Origin: Pseudomonas fulva NBRC 16637 = DSM 17717
GTDB taxonomy: Bacteria; Pseudomonadota; Gammaproteobacteria; Pseudomonadales; Pseudomonadaceae
Direction: 5' to 3'
NCBI RefSeq assembly: GCF_000730565.1
Contig: NZ_BBIQ01000002.1
Location: 186,001-250,000, forward strand
DNA: 64,000 nt
Below, in pieces: positions 1 to 8,092 of this stretch (position 1 is its first letter; each line of letters starts with the position of its first letter). The notes beneath the pieces are model-generated. The model was given only the letters and a program-made list of their open reading frames with translations. It was not told where the DNA came from and did not search any database. A program made the translations under genes and the position numbers.

Positions 1-51
1 GATGGCAATGCGCACCTTATCAGGCAGGCTGGCGAGTTCTTGTTTCGTCAT
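1..51 (-). CDS. Phage protein, N-terminal fragment
   Basis: Only the first 17 codons are in the window, starting MTKQELASLPDKV. The ATG is preceded by GGAGAG at good spacing. It continues the leftward early operon of the prophage and leaves the window at the left edge. Too little is visible to name a family. Confidence 0.5.
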   Translation of the reverse strand, partial: MTKQELASLPDKVRIAI

Positions 52-107
52 GGCAATAGCTCTCCATGCCCGCGCATGTCGGCGGGCTTGAGTAGTTGGG
101 GGAGGGG

Positions 108-341
108 TTACGACTGGGCGTTGCGAGAGAGCGCGTGCGCCAGGTGCAGGGCGTAGGTCGAGACGGCGCGTCAGTAGGCGGCCATCGGCCCCTTGCGGCG
201 AAGCCAAGAGTTATCTGCCTCGGCGTCAGCCTGGGCGCGCAGTTCGCGAAGCACTGCTTCGATCCGCGCCCTGTCCTCGGCCGGTAGCTTCAACAGGGCC
301 CGGCCCGCTGGCAGTTTCAGGAGCGGATTGATGTAGCCCAT
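108..341 (-). pseudogene. Small phage protein interrupted by an in-frame TGA
   Basis: A GGAGG site precedes an ATG at 341 and gives a 56-residue product ending ...RRKGPMAAY at a TGA at 171-173. The same frame then continues for 21 sense codons (RAVSTYALHLAHALSRNAQS and one more upstream register) to a TAA at 108-110. I recall Pseudomonas phage homologues reading ...GPMAAYWRAVSTYA..., which would make the TGA a mutated Trp (TGG) codon; this recollection is not checked. The start overlaps the end of the NinX-like gene by 25 bp. It could instead be a genuine 56-aa protein. Function unknown. Confidence 0.5.
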
Positions 342-742
342 GTGGCCTCCTTCTTAATGTCGATCAGCAGCTCCTTCGGTACCTGGACGGTGTCGCCAAG
401 CCTTGCACTGACGATCGCGCGCATCGCCGCGACCAAGTGGGTCAAGCCATCCGCGTCACCCGCAAAGTCATCCAGTCCGATGACGGCGAAGAACGAGTCT
501 GAGTAAAGGCCGAAACCGATGCGGTATTTCGCTACCAGCGGCCCTCCCAGTGTCCAGGCTTCCCATGGGTTGTAGCGCTCGCAGCGCTCAGTCGCCTCCC
601 CCCGGTAGATGGCGAACACGCGCAAGCCGTTGCCGTACTGAGGCGGCTCGAGGTGTAGGGCCAGGCCCTCAGCAATACCTACCGCCCAGCCTAGGGCCTC
701 GCCGGCGAGATCTGCCGTCTTCACGTAGATCAGGTCGGTCAT
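317..742 (-). CDS. NinX-like (DUF2591) phage protein
   Basis: The 141-residue product has the DUF2591 pattern: an N-terminal VKTADLAGEALGWAV segment, a central GGPLV stretch and a C-terminal block with AAMRAIVSARLGDTVQVP. DUF2591/NinX proteins are small phage early proteins of unknown biochemical role. The ATG overlaps the stop of the upstream gene (ATGA), so translation is probably coupled, and GGAGAG lies upstream. It sits in the leftward early operon. Confidence 0.75.
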   Translation of the reverse strand: MTDLIYVKTADLAGEALGWAVGIAEGLALHLEPPQYGNGLRVFAIYRGEATERCERYNPWEAWTLGGPLVAKYRIGFGLYSDSFFAVIGLDDFAGDADGLTHLVAAMRAIVSARLGDTVQVPKELLIDIKKEATWATSIRS

Positions 743-1074
743 GGCATCTGCTCTCCGCGCTGAGCGGCAACGCTGACGATGGCAGTCCGCGCCGCCTTCC
801 GGCGATCGCCCTGGGCATACTCGCTGTTCACCCAGATCATGGTGTCATCAGCCCATACGGCCTCATCCTCACCAGATCCTTCGACGTTGATCTGCATGCC
901 CAGGCCAATTGCCAGTTTGAATGCATTGCCGTCGTTGATGCTGGGGTTCCAATGAGCACGAGTGCCCGACTGCCCCTTGATTCGCAGCGGCCATATCGGA
1001 TCGCGGCAGGTGCAGGGCTCAACTTCAAGCCCGGCGGCCTTGGCGGCCAGCAGCAGTTCTTCGATCTCGGTCAC
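739..1074 (-). CDS. Phage ABA-sandwich domain protein
   Basis: This 111-residue protein starts at GTG, with GAGAGG 8-12 bases upstream. The order ELLLAAKAAGLEVE, then HWNPSINDGNAFKLAIGLG, then a C-terminal AARTAIVSVAA helix resembles the phage ABA sandwich domain, found in small phage proteins of unknown function. It is the first gene of this part of the leftward operon; an AT-rich gap of about 230 bp separates it from the divergent membrane-protein gene. Confidence 0.6.
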   Translation of the reverse strand: MTEIEELLLAAKAAGLEVEPCTCRDPIWPLRIKGQSGTRAHWNPSINDGNAFKLAIGLGMQINVEGSGEDEAVWADDTMIWVNSEYAQGDRRKAARTAIVSVAAQRGEQMP

Positions 1075-1313
1075 AGCTCATACCTCTCATCAATCCAGCG
1101 CCCAGGCACTGTAGTGGTTGTTCAATTAGTTACTGAGCTTTGATAATAATTAGCCATTCATGATGCTCTATAGTTACTTTCACTCTTTGGATAATTATTA
1201 TCACGACGGGTTTTAATGTTTTTTTCTCAATTGATGCACGATATCTTGCTTGGTGCTTTCCAATTCGCTAGTTTGTTTGTTGCCGTTAACAATCACGTTT
1301 ATCAGGAGTTGAT

Positions 1314-1673
1314 ATGGGAAGCTTCATGGTTGGCGAAGAACACTGTCCTTCGAGAGTCGCGCAGTGGCGTGGGCTAAGGCTTGCATGGTTTGCGGTTGGC
1401 ACAATCGTTGTCTGCATTGCTGTCTGCGTTTTGTTTTTTCTTTCCGGGAAACTAGGAATTGAAATCTTGGTTTATGGATTGCCCGCGTGTTGTGCGGGGC
1501 TTGGATTCGTTAGCAGAATGTGCGCGAAGGCGAGAGGCAGGCTTTTTCAAGGTCATTATTTGGAGCTATCCAAACCTCTAGTAATGACTGAGTTCGTGAG
1601 CAAAAGTCTTGCCGGTGTATGCATGTTTATAGGCCTCATGGTTCCTTTATATTTATTATTCGTGCAGCTGTGA
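1314..1673 (+). CDS. Small inner-membrane protein, phage cassette (moron-like)
   Basis: The 119-residue protein has three hydrophobic segments at about 22-44, 48-68 and 97-117. CAGGAG lies upstream of the ATG. It is transcribed against the surrounding leftward genes, is visibly richer in AT, and is preceded by 230 bp of AT-rich DNA that could hold its own promoter, although I cannot fix a convincing -35/-10 pair. This is the usual look of a moron, a late-acquired gene expressed in the lysogen. No family recognised; a role at the cell envelope, such as exclusion of other phages, would be a guess. Confidence 0.6.
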   Translation: MGSFMVGEEHCPSRVAQWRGLRLAWFAVGTIVVCIAVCVLFFLSGKLGIEILVYGLPACCAGLGFVSRMCAKARGRLFQGHYLELSKPLVMTEFVSKSLAGVCMFIGLMVPLYLLFVQL

Positions 1674-1705
1674 ATAGAGGGGAGAGGGTTTACAGCGGGG
1701 TGGGA

Positions 1706-2506
1706 TTACTGCTTTCTGGTGAGAGCGCCACGCGCACACCAGGCGCTATATGCGTGACGCATCCAGTCTTGGATGAACACCCCGGCATCGGTCTTGCGGT
1801 AGTCGGCTGCGGCGAAGTGTCGGTCGGCCCATTCGCGGAACTCGCCTTCCTCGCACTCCATGCACTGGTTGCCCAGGTCGCGGCAGATGGCGCAGTCGTG
1901 CGGCGCTTCGTCTTGCTCTGCGCTCGCTTCCAGGAACTCAATGATCTGCTTGCGCGGGTCATCATCTGGCTCCAGCCAGTTTGCGAGCCGAATGCTCGCG
2001 GTATGCAGTAGTCGGCGCGATTGGTCGAGTTGTCCGCGCAGTTCATCGCGCTCGTCGGCGGCTTTGCAGTAGTTGCGGTAATGGCTAGCCTGCCATTCCT
2101 TGAACTGGGCCGTGACGCGCGCTATCTCGCTCGGGCTGTCGCATGGGCCAAGTGGCACCATGGGTTCGCTCCGCTCCTCGGAATCCCGTTCCGCGCCATT
2201 CTTGTGCCACCAGATGGCAGTACCAACCATCCAGGCAATAGGGGCGGAGTGGTTCTGTGCGGCGGCGCGTTTGTTCCACTCTTTCACTGCCTGGTCATGG
2301 CCTGGTTGGTCTTCGCATTCGTGCTGCTGAACTCCGACCGGGCCGCGAGCAAGGCAGGCTGAGTACTCGTCAATTCGGCCCTGGCAGATGACGACTGAGG
2401 CATCGCTGTCGAGCTGCTCAACGAAGGCATCTTGCTGACCGCAGTGCGGACACGGGCTCAGTTGAGCGGCCATTTCTGTGTTGCTGGATCGGTTTTCTGT
2501 GAGCAT
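1706..2506 (-). CDS. Lar-like zinc-ribbon phage protein
   Basis: The 266-residue protein opens with MLTENRSSNTEM, a leader shared with the small gene ending at 5020, followed by a zinc ribbon (CPHCGQ ... VICQ) of the kind annotated as Lar-family restriction alleviation. The middle holds a charged, probably helical segment, and the C-terminal part has a second Cys-rich cluster (DCAICRDLGNQCMEC). A later start at Met12 is possible because the ribosome-binding site before Met1 is weak. The restriction-alleviation role rests only on the zinc-ribbon pattern. Confidence 0.6.
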   Translation of the reverse strand: MLTENRSSNTEMAAQLSPCPHCGQQDAFVEQLDSDASVVICQGRIDEYSACLARGPVGVQQHECEDQPGHDQAVKEWNKRAAAQNHSAPIAWMVGTAIWWHKNGAERDSEERSEPMVPLGPCDSPSEIARVTAQFKEWQASHYRNYCKAADERDELRGQLDQSRRLLHTASIRLANWLEPDDDPRKQIIEFLEASAEQDEAPHDCAICRDLGNQCMECEEGEFREWADRHFAAADYRKTDAGVFIQDWMRHAYSAWCARGALTRKQ

Positions 2507-2529
2507 GGGATCGTCTATCCATTCAAGAT

Positions 2530-2551
2530 GGGGTAGCCGTACGGCTACCCC
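2530..2551. repeat. Perfect 22-bp palindrome
   Basis: GGGGTAGCCGT is followed directly by its exact reverse complement. The palindrome lies between two leftward genes and has no T-run on either side, so it is not a classical intrinsic terminator. It could be an RNA-processing hairpin or a protein-binding site. Confidence 0.8.
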
Positions 2552-2563
2552 TGTGTTGGAGGG

Positions 2564-2698
2564 TTACGCGAAGTGCCAGAAGCCGTAGTAGTGGGCGATG
2601 GTTGCAAGGATGACGGCAAGGAGGAACCCTGCGCCAAGTGAGCTATTGATTTCCTGCTCGTGGTACTCCTTGCAGCGTTTACAGATTTTGCTAGGCAT
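2564..2698 (-). CDS. 44-aa small membrane protein with CxxC motif
   Basis: GAGGAA precedes an ATG that opens a 44-codon frame. The N-terminus carries KICKRCKEYH, a possible metal-binding CxxC...H, and residues about 21-36 form one hydrophobic helix (LGAGFLLAVILATIAH). It lies in the leftward early operon. No family recognised. Confidence 0.6.
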   Translation of the reverse strand: MPSKICKRCKEYHEQEINSSLGAGFLLAVILATIAHYYGFWHFA

Positions 2699-2811
2699 AG
2701 CTATTCCTCTATTGGGTCATGGAATCAGGTAATGACTCACATGCATTGATAGTGGGAAGCGGATGCCCCCTATTCTGGCTGTCTCAGACTGCCGTTCGTC
2801 GGGTCTATTTT

Positions 2812-4740
2812 TTAGGCGGCTATTGATGTGGCAGCGCACCATGGATCGTTTGCCCGGGCAAGGGCCGCCATAGGCGGCGGGCTGACGCTGTTGCCGCACA
2901 TGTGCACCTGCTCGGTCTTGGTGAACGGCTTGCCGTCGGCACCCTTGTCGATGATGTAGCTGTCGGGGAATCCCTGGGCGCGGTACAGCTCGTGCGGCTG
3001 CAGCATGCGCAGGCAGATGTCGACTATGACGTAGGGCGTGCCCTTCACGAACACCGTGACAAGACCCAGCCGATCCTTGGTGGTAACTGTTGGCGCAGGC
3101 GCGTCTGCTGCGCTGGTGTTCTCGGTGCCGTAGTAGCTGATCAGGAACGCCGCTACGCGCAGGGCACCTTCTTCATGCTCGGACGATAGCTTGTACTCGA
3201 CCAGTGCATGATGCTCAGCGCCTGCAGTCAAGGTCGGCACTGGCTCATCAACGGCCCGGCCCACGCAGTTGCGGCGGAGGGTGGCCAGGTTGGCCGTCAC
3301 CAGGCGCTGCTGGCTACCAGTATTGGTGACTGTGGTCAGTGGCTCATCCGCGCCCTTTGCTGGCGTGGTGTTGAAGCCGCCGTTGGCTTGCTCGATAAAT
3401 GCTGTCACCAACGCCCGATGGCTGCGGGTCATCAGCGCGCCCATTGGCTGGTCAGCTGATACCGGGTGACCGGCATACACTGGGCCGCCGGCCCCGACCA
3501 TCACTGGGCTGGCCATCATCAACTCACCGCGGTTGGCAGCTGTGACCGTGGGCAGCGGCTCGCTAGGGTCATTCACCCTGTCGGCGCCCTGATGGGTGGC
3601 AGGCAAGATTACGGCGCTGGACAGCGCGTGCTTCACGCCGCCGGCTACAACAGTGCCCAGCGGCTGGTCCAGGCCAGGAACTCGCGGCTGCTGCCCAACA
3701 CGCTCTCCGTATCCGGTCTGCACCAGGGTTGGGCTGGCCATTGCGAACGAACCGCTCCGCGGCCATGAGGTAACGGTACGCAGCGGCTCGTCGGCAGGCT
3801 GGGCCAGTTCGCCCGACCAGTTCGCGATCGGCACGATGAAGGGCTGGGGGTTGTCCAGCACGAACTTCTTCATGCCCTTGGCCACCCGCCGCAGTGTGGC
3901 GTCGGCCAGTGCTTTCTTGCGGCTGAAAATGCTCTTGCTCGGGACGGTCCAATCGATACAGTCGGCGGCAGTGCGCCACTTCTGCTGCCCCTTGGCTGGG
4001 TTCTTGGCGTGGGTCGGCTCTGGCCACACGATTGGCTGACCGTCGCACCTGGCGATCATGAACAGGCGCTCCCGGCTGGTTGGCGCGCCGAAGTCGCAGG
4101 CCTTGATTACTCGCCATTCCACCTGGTAGCCCATGCCTTCCAGTAGATGCACGAAGCGGCGCCACGTAGTACCGCGGCGCTTGGGATCAGGCACGAGGAA
4201 CTGCCGCTGCACAGGTACGCGCTCGCCAATGGTGGCCACGGTGCCGTCCAGCTTCATCACCCGGCCGGCGGCCTTGTCGCGCTTGGCGACCAATGGACCC
4301 CACTGCAGGATCTGCTTCACGTTCTCCAGGCTGATGACCCGAGGCCTTTTCTTGCCGGCCCACTTCAGGCCGATCCACGACAGGTTGCGGATCTCGCGCT
4401 TGCGCGGCTGTCCGCCGGCGGCCTGGCTGTGGTGGGTGCAGTCGGGTGACATGTGGAACCAGCCAACCGGGAGCCCCTGACACTCCACGTCTGGATCACC
4501 ATCGAACACATCCGTGGTGAAGTGTCTGGCGTGCGGGTGGTTGACGGTGTGCATGCTGATCGCGGCTGGGCTGTGGTTCTTGGCCACATTCACTGCGCGG
4601 CCCAGGCCCATTTCCAAGCCAGTTCCGGCACCGCCGCCACCGCAGAAAAAGTCAACAATTATCTCGTCATCCTGAGGGAAAAATCCGAGTCCGTACTGAG
4701 TTTTGAAGTCGAGGGGGTTTTTTTTGTGAAATCTAGACAT
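2812..4740 (-). CDS. Phage DNA cytosine-C5 methyltransferase (Dcm family)
   Basis: The enzyme should transfer a methyl group from S-adenosylmethionine to cytosine C5. Motif I is VDFFCGGGGAGTG near residue 30. The catalytic motif IV appears as MSPDCTHHSQ, the PDC variant of the usual PCQ, and motif VI is SLENVKQI. The target-recognition part is unusual, with seven degenerate repeats of about 40 residues around the phrase D-E-P-L-x-T-V-T. The start is placed at the ATG with GAGGAC upstream, giving 642 aa; a start 20 codons earlier has no good ribosome-binding site. It is probably used to protect phage DNA from host restriction. Confidence 0.9.
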   Translation of the reverse strand: MSRFHKKNPLDFKTQYGLGFFPQDDEIIVDFFCGGGGAGTGLEMGLGRAVNVAKNHSPAAISMHTVNHPHARHFTTDVFDGDPDVECQGLPVGWFHMSPDCTHHSQAAGGQPRKREIRNLSWIGLKWAGKKRPRVISLENVKQILQWGPLVAKRDKAAGRVMKLDGTVATIGERVPVQRQFLVPDPKRRGTTWRRFVHLLEGMGYQVEWRVIKACDFGAPTSRERLFMIARCDGQPIVWPEPTHAKNPAKGQQKWRTAADCIDWTVPSKSIFSRKKALADATLRRVAKGMKKFVLDNPQPFIVPIANWSGELAQPADEPLRTVTSWPRSGSFAMASPTLVQTGYGERVGQQPRVPGLDQPLGTVVAGGVKHALSSAVILPATHQGADRVNDPSEPLPTVTAANRGELMMASPVMVGAGGPVYAGHPVSADQPMGALMTRSHRALVTAFIEQANGGFNTTPAKGADEPLTTVTNTGSQQRLVTANLATLRRNCVGRAVDEPVPTLTAGAEHHALVEYKLSSEHEEGALRVAAFLISYYGTENTSAADAPAPTVTTKDRLGLVTVFVKGTPYVIVDICLRMLQPHELYRAQGFPDSYIIDKGADGKPFTKTEQVHMCGNSVSPPPMAALARANDPWCAATSIAA

Positions 4741-4825
4741 GTTCTGTCCTCGCCAGGATGGCGCGATTCGATGGGTTGAGTTAATACTCGCGAACGGCAT
4801 ACGGCCGGACTAAAAGGAATTGGAA

Positions 4826-5023
4826 ATGAGCCAGCTACAAGCGCAATTGGATGCAATAGAACACTTGCTGATGGCAGTACTCAGAACTAGCGGATCAAGC
4901 ATCCCGAGCACAGTAGTGTTCAGAAATGCTGAATCATCGCTAGCAGGTGCAGATGGGCCGCCAGGTACTGATGAAAAGACAGCTGCTAGAAATTATCTGG
5001 ATCACCTCAAGAAGCAGCTCTAA
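4826..5023 (+). CDS. 65-aa hypothetical protein
   Basis: An AAGGAA site precedes this ATG. The product (MSQLQAQLDAIEHLLMAVL...) has an N-terminal amphipathic helix and a charged C-terminus (ARNYLDHLKKQL). It runs against the operon and its stop overlaps the stop of the convergent 50-aa gene. No family recognised. Confidence 0.45.
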   Translation: MSQLQAQLDAIEHLLMAVLRTSGSSIPSTVVFRNAESSLAGADGPPGTDEKTAARNYLDHLKKQL

Positions 5024-5172
5024 AACTTATCGCAGGAAAGCCTGAGCGCTTCGCGCGCCCTGAAATTCTCAAGCTTCCGCGCCACAGCCGGTGATACCGT
5101 TATTTCGTGGCGCAGCTGCTCGCGCGGCACGCTGCCGATCCCTGTATTGCTGGATCGGTTTTCTGTGGGCAT
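5020..5172 (-). CDS. 50-aa phage protein with MPTENRSSNT leader
   Basis: TTGAGG lies before an ATG that opens MPTENRSSNTGIGSVPREQL. The first ten residues and the DNA behind them nearly repeat the start of the zinc-ribbon gene at 2506. This leader followed by SVPRE is, as I recall it, common on assorted small Pseudomonas phage proteins. The stop overlaps the stop of the convergent gene by two bases. Function unknown. Confidence 0.6.
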   Translation of the reverse strand: MPTENRSSNTGIGSVPREQLRHEITVSPAVARKLENFRAREALRLSCDKF

Positions 5173-5217
5173 GGGGATACCTCAAGGCTATGCTGACGTC
5201 TTCGGTGGAGGGAAACC

Positions 5218-5481
5218 ATGGCGATTTCAGTTGATTCAAAGGGGCGGCCAATTGACCAAGTTTGCAGGTACTGCAAAGGAGAGTTCAGTTCGAAGTCGCT
5301 GAAGAAGCACCTCGAGAAGTGCATGGGGTCGGAAGGAAAGCGTGTTTGCGATCTGACTGGGGCGGCCCGCGCAAGACGGCTCAAGGTCCTCTTTGAAGGA
5401 CCGCAGAAAAAGAAAAAGCGTCGCAGTGTTTACACCGTTGGCGGCGGGGCGTTTGGACTAGGAAAGAGCCGGAAGCACTAG
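5218..5481 (+). CDS. 87-aa zinc-finger-like protein
   Basis: GGAGG precedes the ATG. The sequence contains CRYCKGEFSSKSLKKHLEKC, a C2HC-type zinc-finger pattern at about residues 16-35, followed by a strongly basic tail with KKKKRR. It may bind nucleic acid. It is a single rightward gene between leftward early genes, and no named family was recognised. Confidence 0.55.
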   Translation: MAISVDSKGRPIDQVCRYCKGEFSSKSLKKHLEKCMGSEGKRVCDLTGAARARRLKVLFEGPQKKKKRRSVYTVGGGAFGLGKSRKH

Positions 5482-5488
5482 GCTCGTT

Positions 5489-6253
5489 TTAGGATTTTGC
5501 GATGATGTCGGCCTCTGCCATTTCGCAGAAGAACGAGCAGGATGGGATTTTCTCGTTGCGACGCACTGGGCCGTCGCCGAGGTCGCGCAGGGATAAGCGC
5601 ACGTTGGTGTCGCGGTTGCGGAACAGGTAGGAGCCTGGGCCCAGTTCGTCCTGAATCACGCACAGCGCCTCGAACTGCTCCGGGAAATCCTCGCGTATGG
5701 CCCGGAAGTAACCCTCACCACCTTTCACACAAGCGATGCAGTTGGCGTTGTGGTAGCCCATCCGGTACATCAGAGGCAGCTCAATGCCGGATCGCTGGAT
5801 CATGGCCTTACAGTCTTCTTTGCCCAGCCCGCGCTCGATCAGCGGAGCGATGACAGGACGGTCCGGATTGCGCTCGCGGAAGTCCTCGAGCCGATCGGCC
5901 TCCTCGGCCGTATAGCCGAAGACCATAACGTCTCCGGGTTGCTTCCATTTGTCGAGCAAGCGCCGCTTCAAGATCTTGGTGCAGGGAGCACCGGTGCGGC
6001 CCTTCATGTACCGCTCACGGCGAAAGACCTCCAACACGTTGGCGCCGTACTTCTCGTCACGCAGGACGGTTATTGGCTGGCCGAACCAGATCTCGCAGTC
6101 CTGGGCGAACCGCCGGTTGTCTTCGTGCTCATTGGCGAGGAAAGCGTTCACGATCTGGACGTCATGGGTGGCGCTGTATTGGGCCAGGGCCAGCTTAGTG
6201 GCCACCGCCGAAGCGGCGCCGCAGCTGAACTGGCACACGATGCGGTTGGGCAT
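5489..6253 (-). CDS. PAPS-reductase-like (N-type ATP pyrophosphatase) phage protein
   Basis: Residues near 8-18 carry the PP-loop QFSCGAASAV. Later motifs include the GRTGAPCTKILKR stretch and, near residues 160-175, CIACVKGGEGYFRAI, typical of phage members of the phosphoadenosine phosphosulfate reductase/DndC-like superfamily. These proteins adenylate a substrate using the PP-loop; the phage members have no established reaction. The first-base Gly-to-Cys change in the loop (SCGAAS) is a common variant. The ATG at 6253 is preferred over a GTG nine bases upstream. Its closeness to a DNA methyltransferase makes a role in DNA modification possible but unproven. Confidence 0.75.
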   Translation of the reverse strand: MPNRIVCQFSCGAASAVATKLALAQYSATHDVQIVNAFLANEHEDNRRFAQDCEIWFGQPITVLRDEKYGANVLEVFRRERYMKGRTGAPCTKILKRRLLDKWKQPGDVMVFGYTAEEADRLEDFRERNPDRPVIAPLIERGLGKEDCKAMIQRSGIELPLMYRMGYHNANCIACVKGGEGYFRAIREDFPEQFEALCVIQDELGPGSYLFRNRDTNVRLSLRDLGDGPVRRNEKIPSCSFFCEMAEADIIAKS

Positions 6254-6320
6254 AGGACACACTCTCGTAATGGAACTATAGTTAATGTCCTTGCTAGGAA
6301 TGCAAGATTATGGAGGTGTT

Positions 6321-7199
6321 ATGAATGTGCAAGTGGTAGGTGATTTGTCGGATGATGTGGTTATATGGAGATACATGGGGCTCGATAAATTCGTTAACCT
6401 TCTGGAAGACTCGGCTTTATTTTTTTCGCCTCTTTCGTTTTACGAGAAAACCGATCCATTCGAAGGCTATCCTCCTGCCAAAATTGTTCAGTTAATGTAT
6501 TCGATAAGCGACCCCTTTTACGAGACAATAAAGGGCAATATCGAAATATTTGACTCATACGCTTCAAGTCAGGCTGGTAATGCTAAGTTTATTCAAAGTC
6601 TAGAATATTTGAGAAAGAAAATTTCGGAGAGGCCGGCGGATTTTCGTAATTCATATTCAGCAATTGCCAAAAGCACATTGGTTAACTGCTGGCATGCGAG
6701 CCCTCATGAATCTGAGGCCATGTGGAAACTTTACGGAGAATCGCACAAAGGTGTAGCAATCAGAAGTACAGTGGGAGACCTCCGTAAAGCTTTGGAAGGG
6801 GCTCAGCAGATAGACTGGGTTCAGAAAATGTTTTTGGGTCAAGTTAGATACTTAGACTATGCGGACCCTGGGATAACCCCGAAAGATTGTCTTGTGGGTG
6901 GAATTATGACGCCACTTTTGAAAAGAATTTCTTTTGCCCATGAAAAGGAAATTCGAGCGTTTTTTGTCGCCGATGTTAACTATAAAAATTTTAGTACCTT
7001 CACTCCAAAGCCATATGAGATGAAGGTTGATGTGTCCCAAATTCTGGGTGGCGTATACATTTCGCCGTACGTTGATATTTCCTACGGCAAGGCAATAAGG
7101 GCAGTATGTCGTGTATATGGTTTGAAATGTAATGTAATCGAGTCAAATCTTTTGAAGGGCGAGGATTCGATATATGAATTTCTAAGTGGAGAAGTATGA
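6321..7199 (+). CDS. DUF2971 domain protein, AT-rich accessory gene
   Basis: GGAGG precedes the ATG chosen here (292 aa). The pattern WRYMGLDKFVNLLED, LFFSPLSFYEKTDPFEG and a later CWHASPHESEAMWKLYG matches DUF2971, a family of unknown activity often seen in mobile DNA and defence neighbourhoods. The gene is clearly AT-rich beside its neighbours, lies on the opposite strand from the early operon, and ends at a strong inverted repeat shared with the convergent DUF2303 gene. That suggests an independently expressed cargo gene. Confidence 0.75.
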   Translation: MNVQVVGDLSDDVVIWRYMGLDKFVNLLEDSALFFSPLSFYEKTDPFEGYPPAKIVQLMYSISDPFYETIKGNIEIFDSYASSQAGNAKFIQSLEYLRKKISERPADFRNSYSAIAKSTLVNCWHASPHESEAMWKLYGESHKGVAIRSTVGDLRKALEGAQQIDWVQKMFLGQVRYLDYADPGITPKDCLVGGIMTPLLKRISFAHEKEIRAFFVADVNYKNFSTFTPKPYEMKVDVSQILGGVYISPYVDISYGKAIRAVCRVYGLKCNVIESNLLKGEDSIYEFLSGEV

Positions 7200-7212
7200 A
7201 TTATTCGAGGTT

Positions 7213-7244
7213 CTACGCCACATGTACAGCCACATGTGGCGTAG
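7213..7244. terminator. 13-bp inverted repeat between convergent genes
   Basis: CTACGCCACATGT and its exact reverse complement flank a 6-base loop. It lies between the 3' ends of the DUF2971 and DUF2303 genes, so it probably ends transcription in both directions, although no clean T-run follows. Confidence 0.55.
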
Positions 7245-7250
7245 GTCAGT

Positions 7251-8066
7251 CTATTTGCTATCAAAACTACCTAGCACCAGCTTGGCCGCATCGCCTACCT
7301 TGCCCTCGAGCACTTGCTTGAATTCCTGAGCAATCGCCTCGCGCTGCGCTTCCTCGCCCAGCCAACGAAGTTTCAGCTGCGGTTGCGAACCGCTGGTTAT
7401 AACCGACACGCGCAGGCGGATGGTCTGCTCGCCCAGGCCTTCGAACGGAATGACCTTGAAGTCGAGCCAGGCCGGCAGGGTTTCCTTGCTGCTGGCCTCA
7501 ATCGAATCCATGGCGCTGCGGCTGGCGCGGGTCTCGCTGACGGCGTGGTCGCTTTCGGACGAAGCCTTGACGGTGATTGTGCGCACAGCTGCGATGGCCT
7601 TGGCGATGCTCATCACGGCGCCGTACTCGTCGGTCGCGACCAAGTGCTGGTGCCAGTCCTCGATCCAGTCGCTCATGGCCCTCTGCACCAGAGCCTGGCC
7701 ACAGATGGCCTGTACGGCGGCGAACGCGGCCGAAGGCTTGAGTCGCAGCACCGCACGGTCGTCAGCGTGGCCTGGTAGGTCCGGCGTACCCAGGTTGAAC
7801 AGCACCACGCAGGTCATGGCGTCCTGATCGATGAAGCCGCGGGCGTCAGGGGCTGCGCGTTCGACCACATATGCGCCGAAGTCGACCAGAGAGTGAGTGG
7901 AGTAGGTGCCACGGAAGCGGTTGCGGCCTTCTTGGTATCGTTCCAGGTCAACCACGTTGAAATGCTGCGGCACCACAACAACCGGGCCTAATGCGGGAAG
8001 GTCTCGGCCGGCGGCGGCAATGGTGGTTTCTTGGATGAGTTCTAGCGCTTCTTTGGTGAGGGACAT
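7251..8066 (-). CDS. DUF2303 family phage protein
   Basis: The 271-aa protein has the DUF2303 (YfdQ-like) pattern: an N-terminal helix, VVVVPQHFNVVDLERYQEGR, FRGTYSTHSLVDFGAYV, then DQDAMTCVVLFNLGTPDLPGHADDRA across about residues 35-120. The family is widespread in tailed phages and of unknown function. The ATG at 8066 has AAGGAA upstream and is preferred over an extended reading. It sits in the leftward early operon. Confidence 0.85.
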   Translation of the reverse strand: MSLTKEALELIQETTIAAAGRDLPALGPVVVVPQHFNVVDLERYQEGRNRFRGTYSTHSLVDFGAYVVERAAPDARGFIDQDAMTCVVLFNLGTPDLPGHADDRAVLRLKPSAAFAAVQAICGQALVQRAMSDWIEDWHQHLVATDEYGAVMSIAKAIAAVRTITVKASSESDHAVSETRASRSAMDSIEASSKETLPAWLDFKVIPFEGLGEQTIRLRVSVITSGSQPQLKLRWLGEEAQREAIAQEFKQVLEGKVGDAAKLVLGSFDSK

Positions 8067-8092
8067 GCGGGTTTTCCTTGGTGGGGTAGGGA

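Noticed and set aside
7213..7244. Possible CRISPR-like or IS-end repeat
   Set aside because: A single inverted repeat between convergent genes, with no spacers, no transposase and no target duplication.
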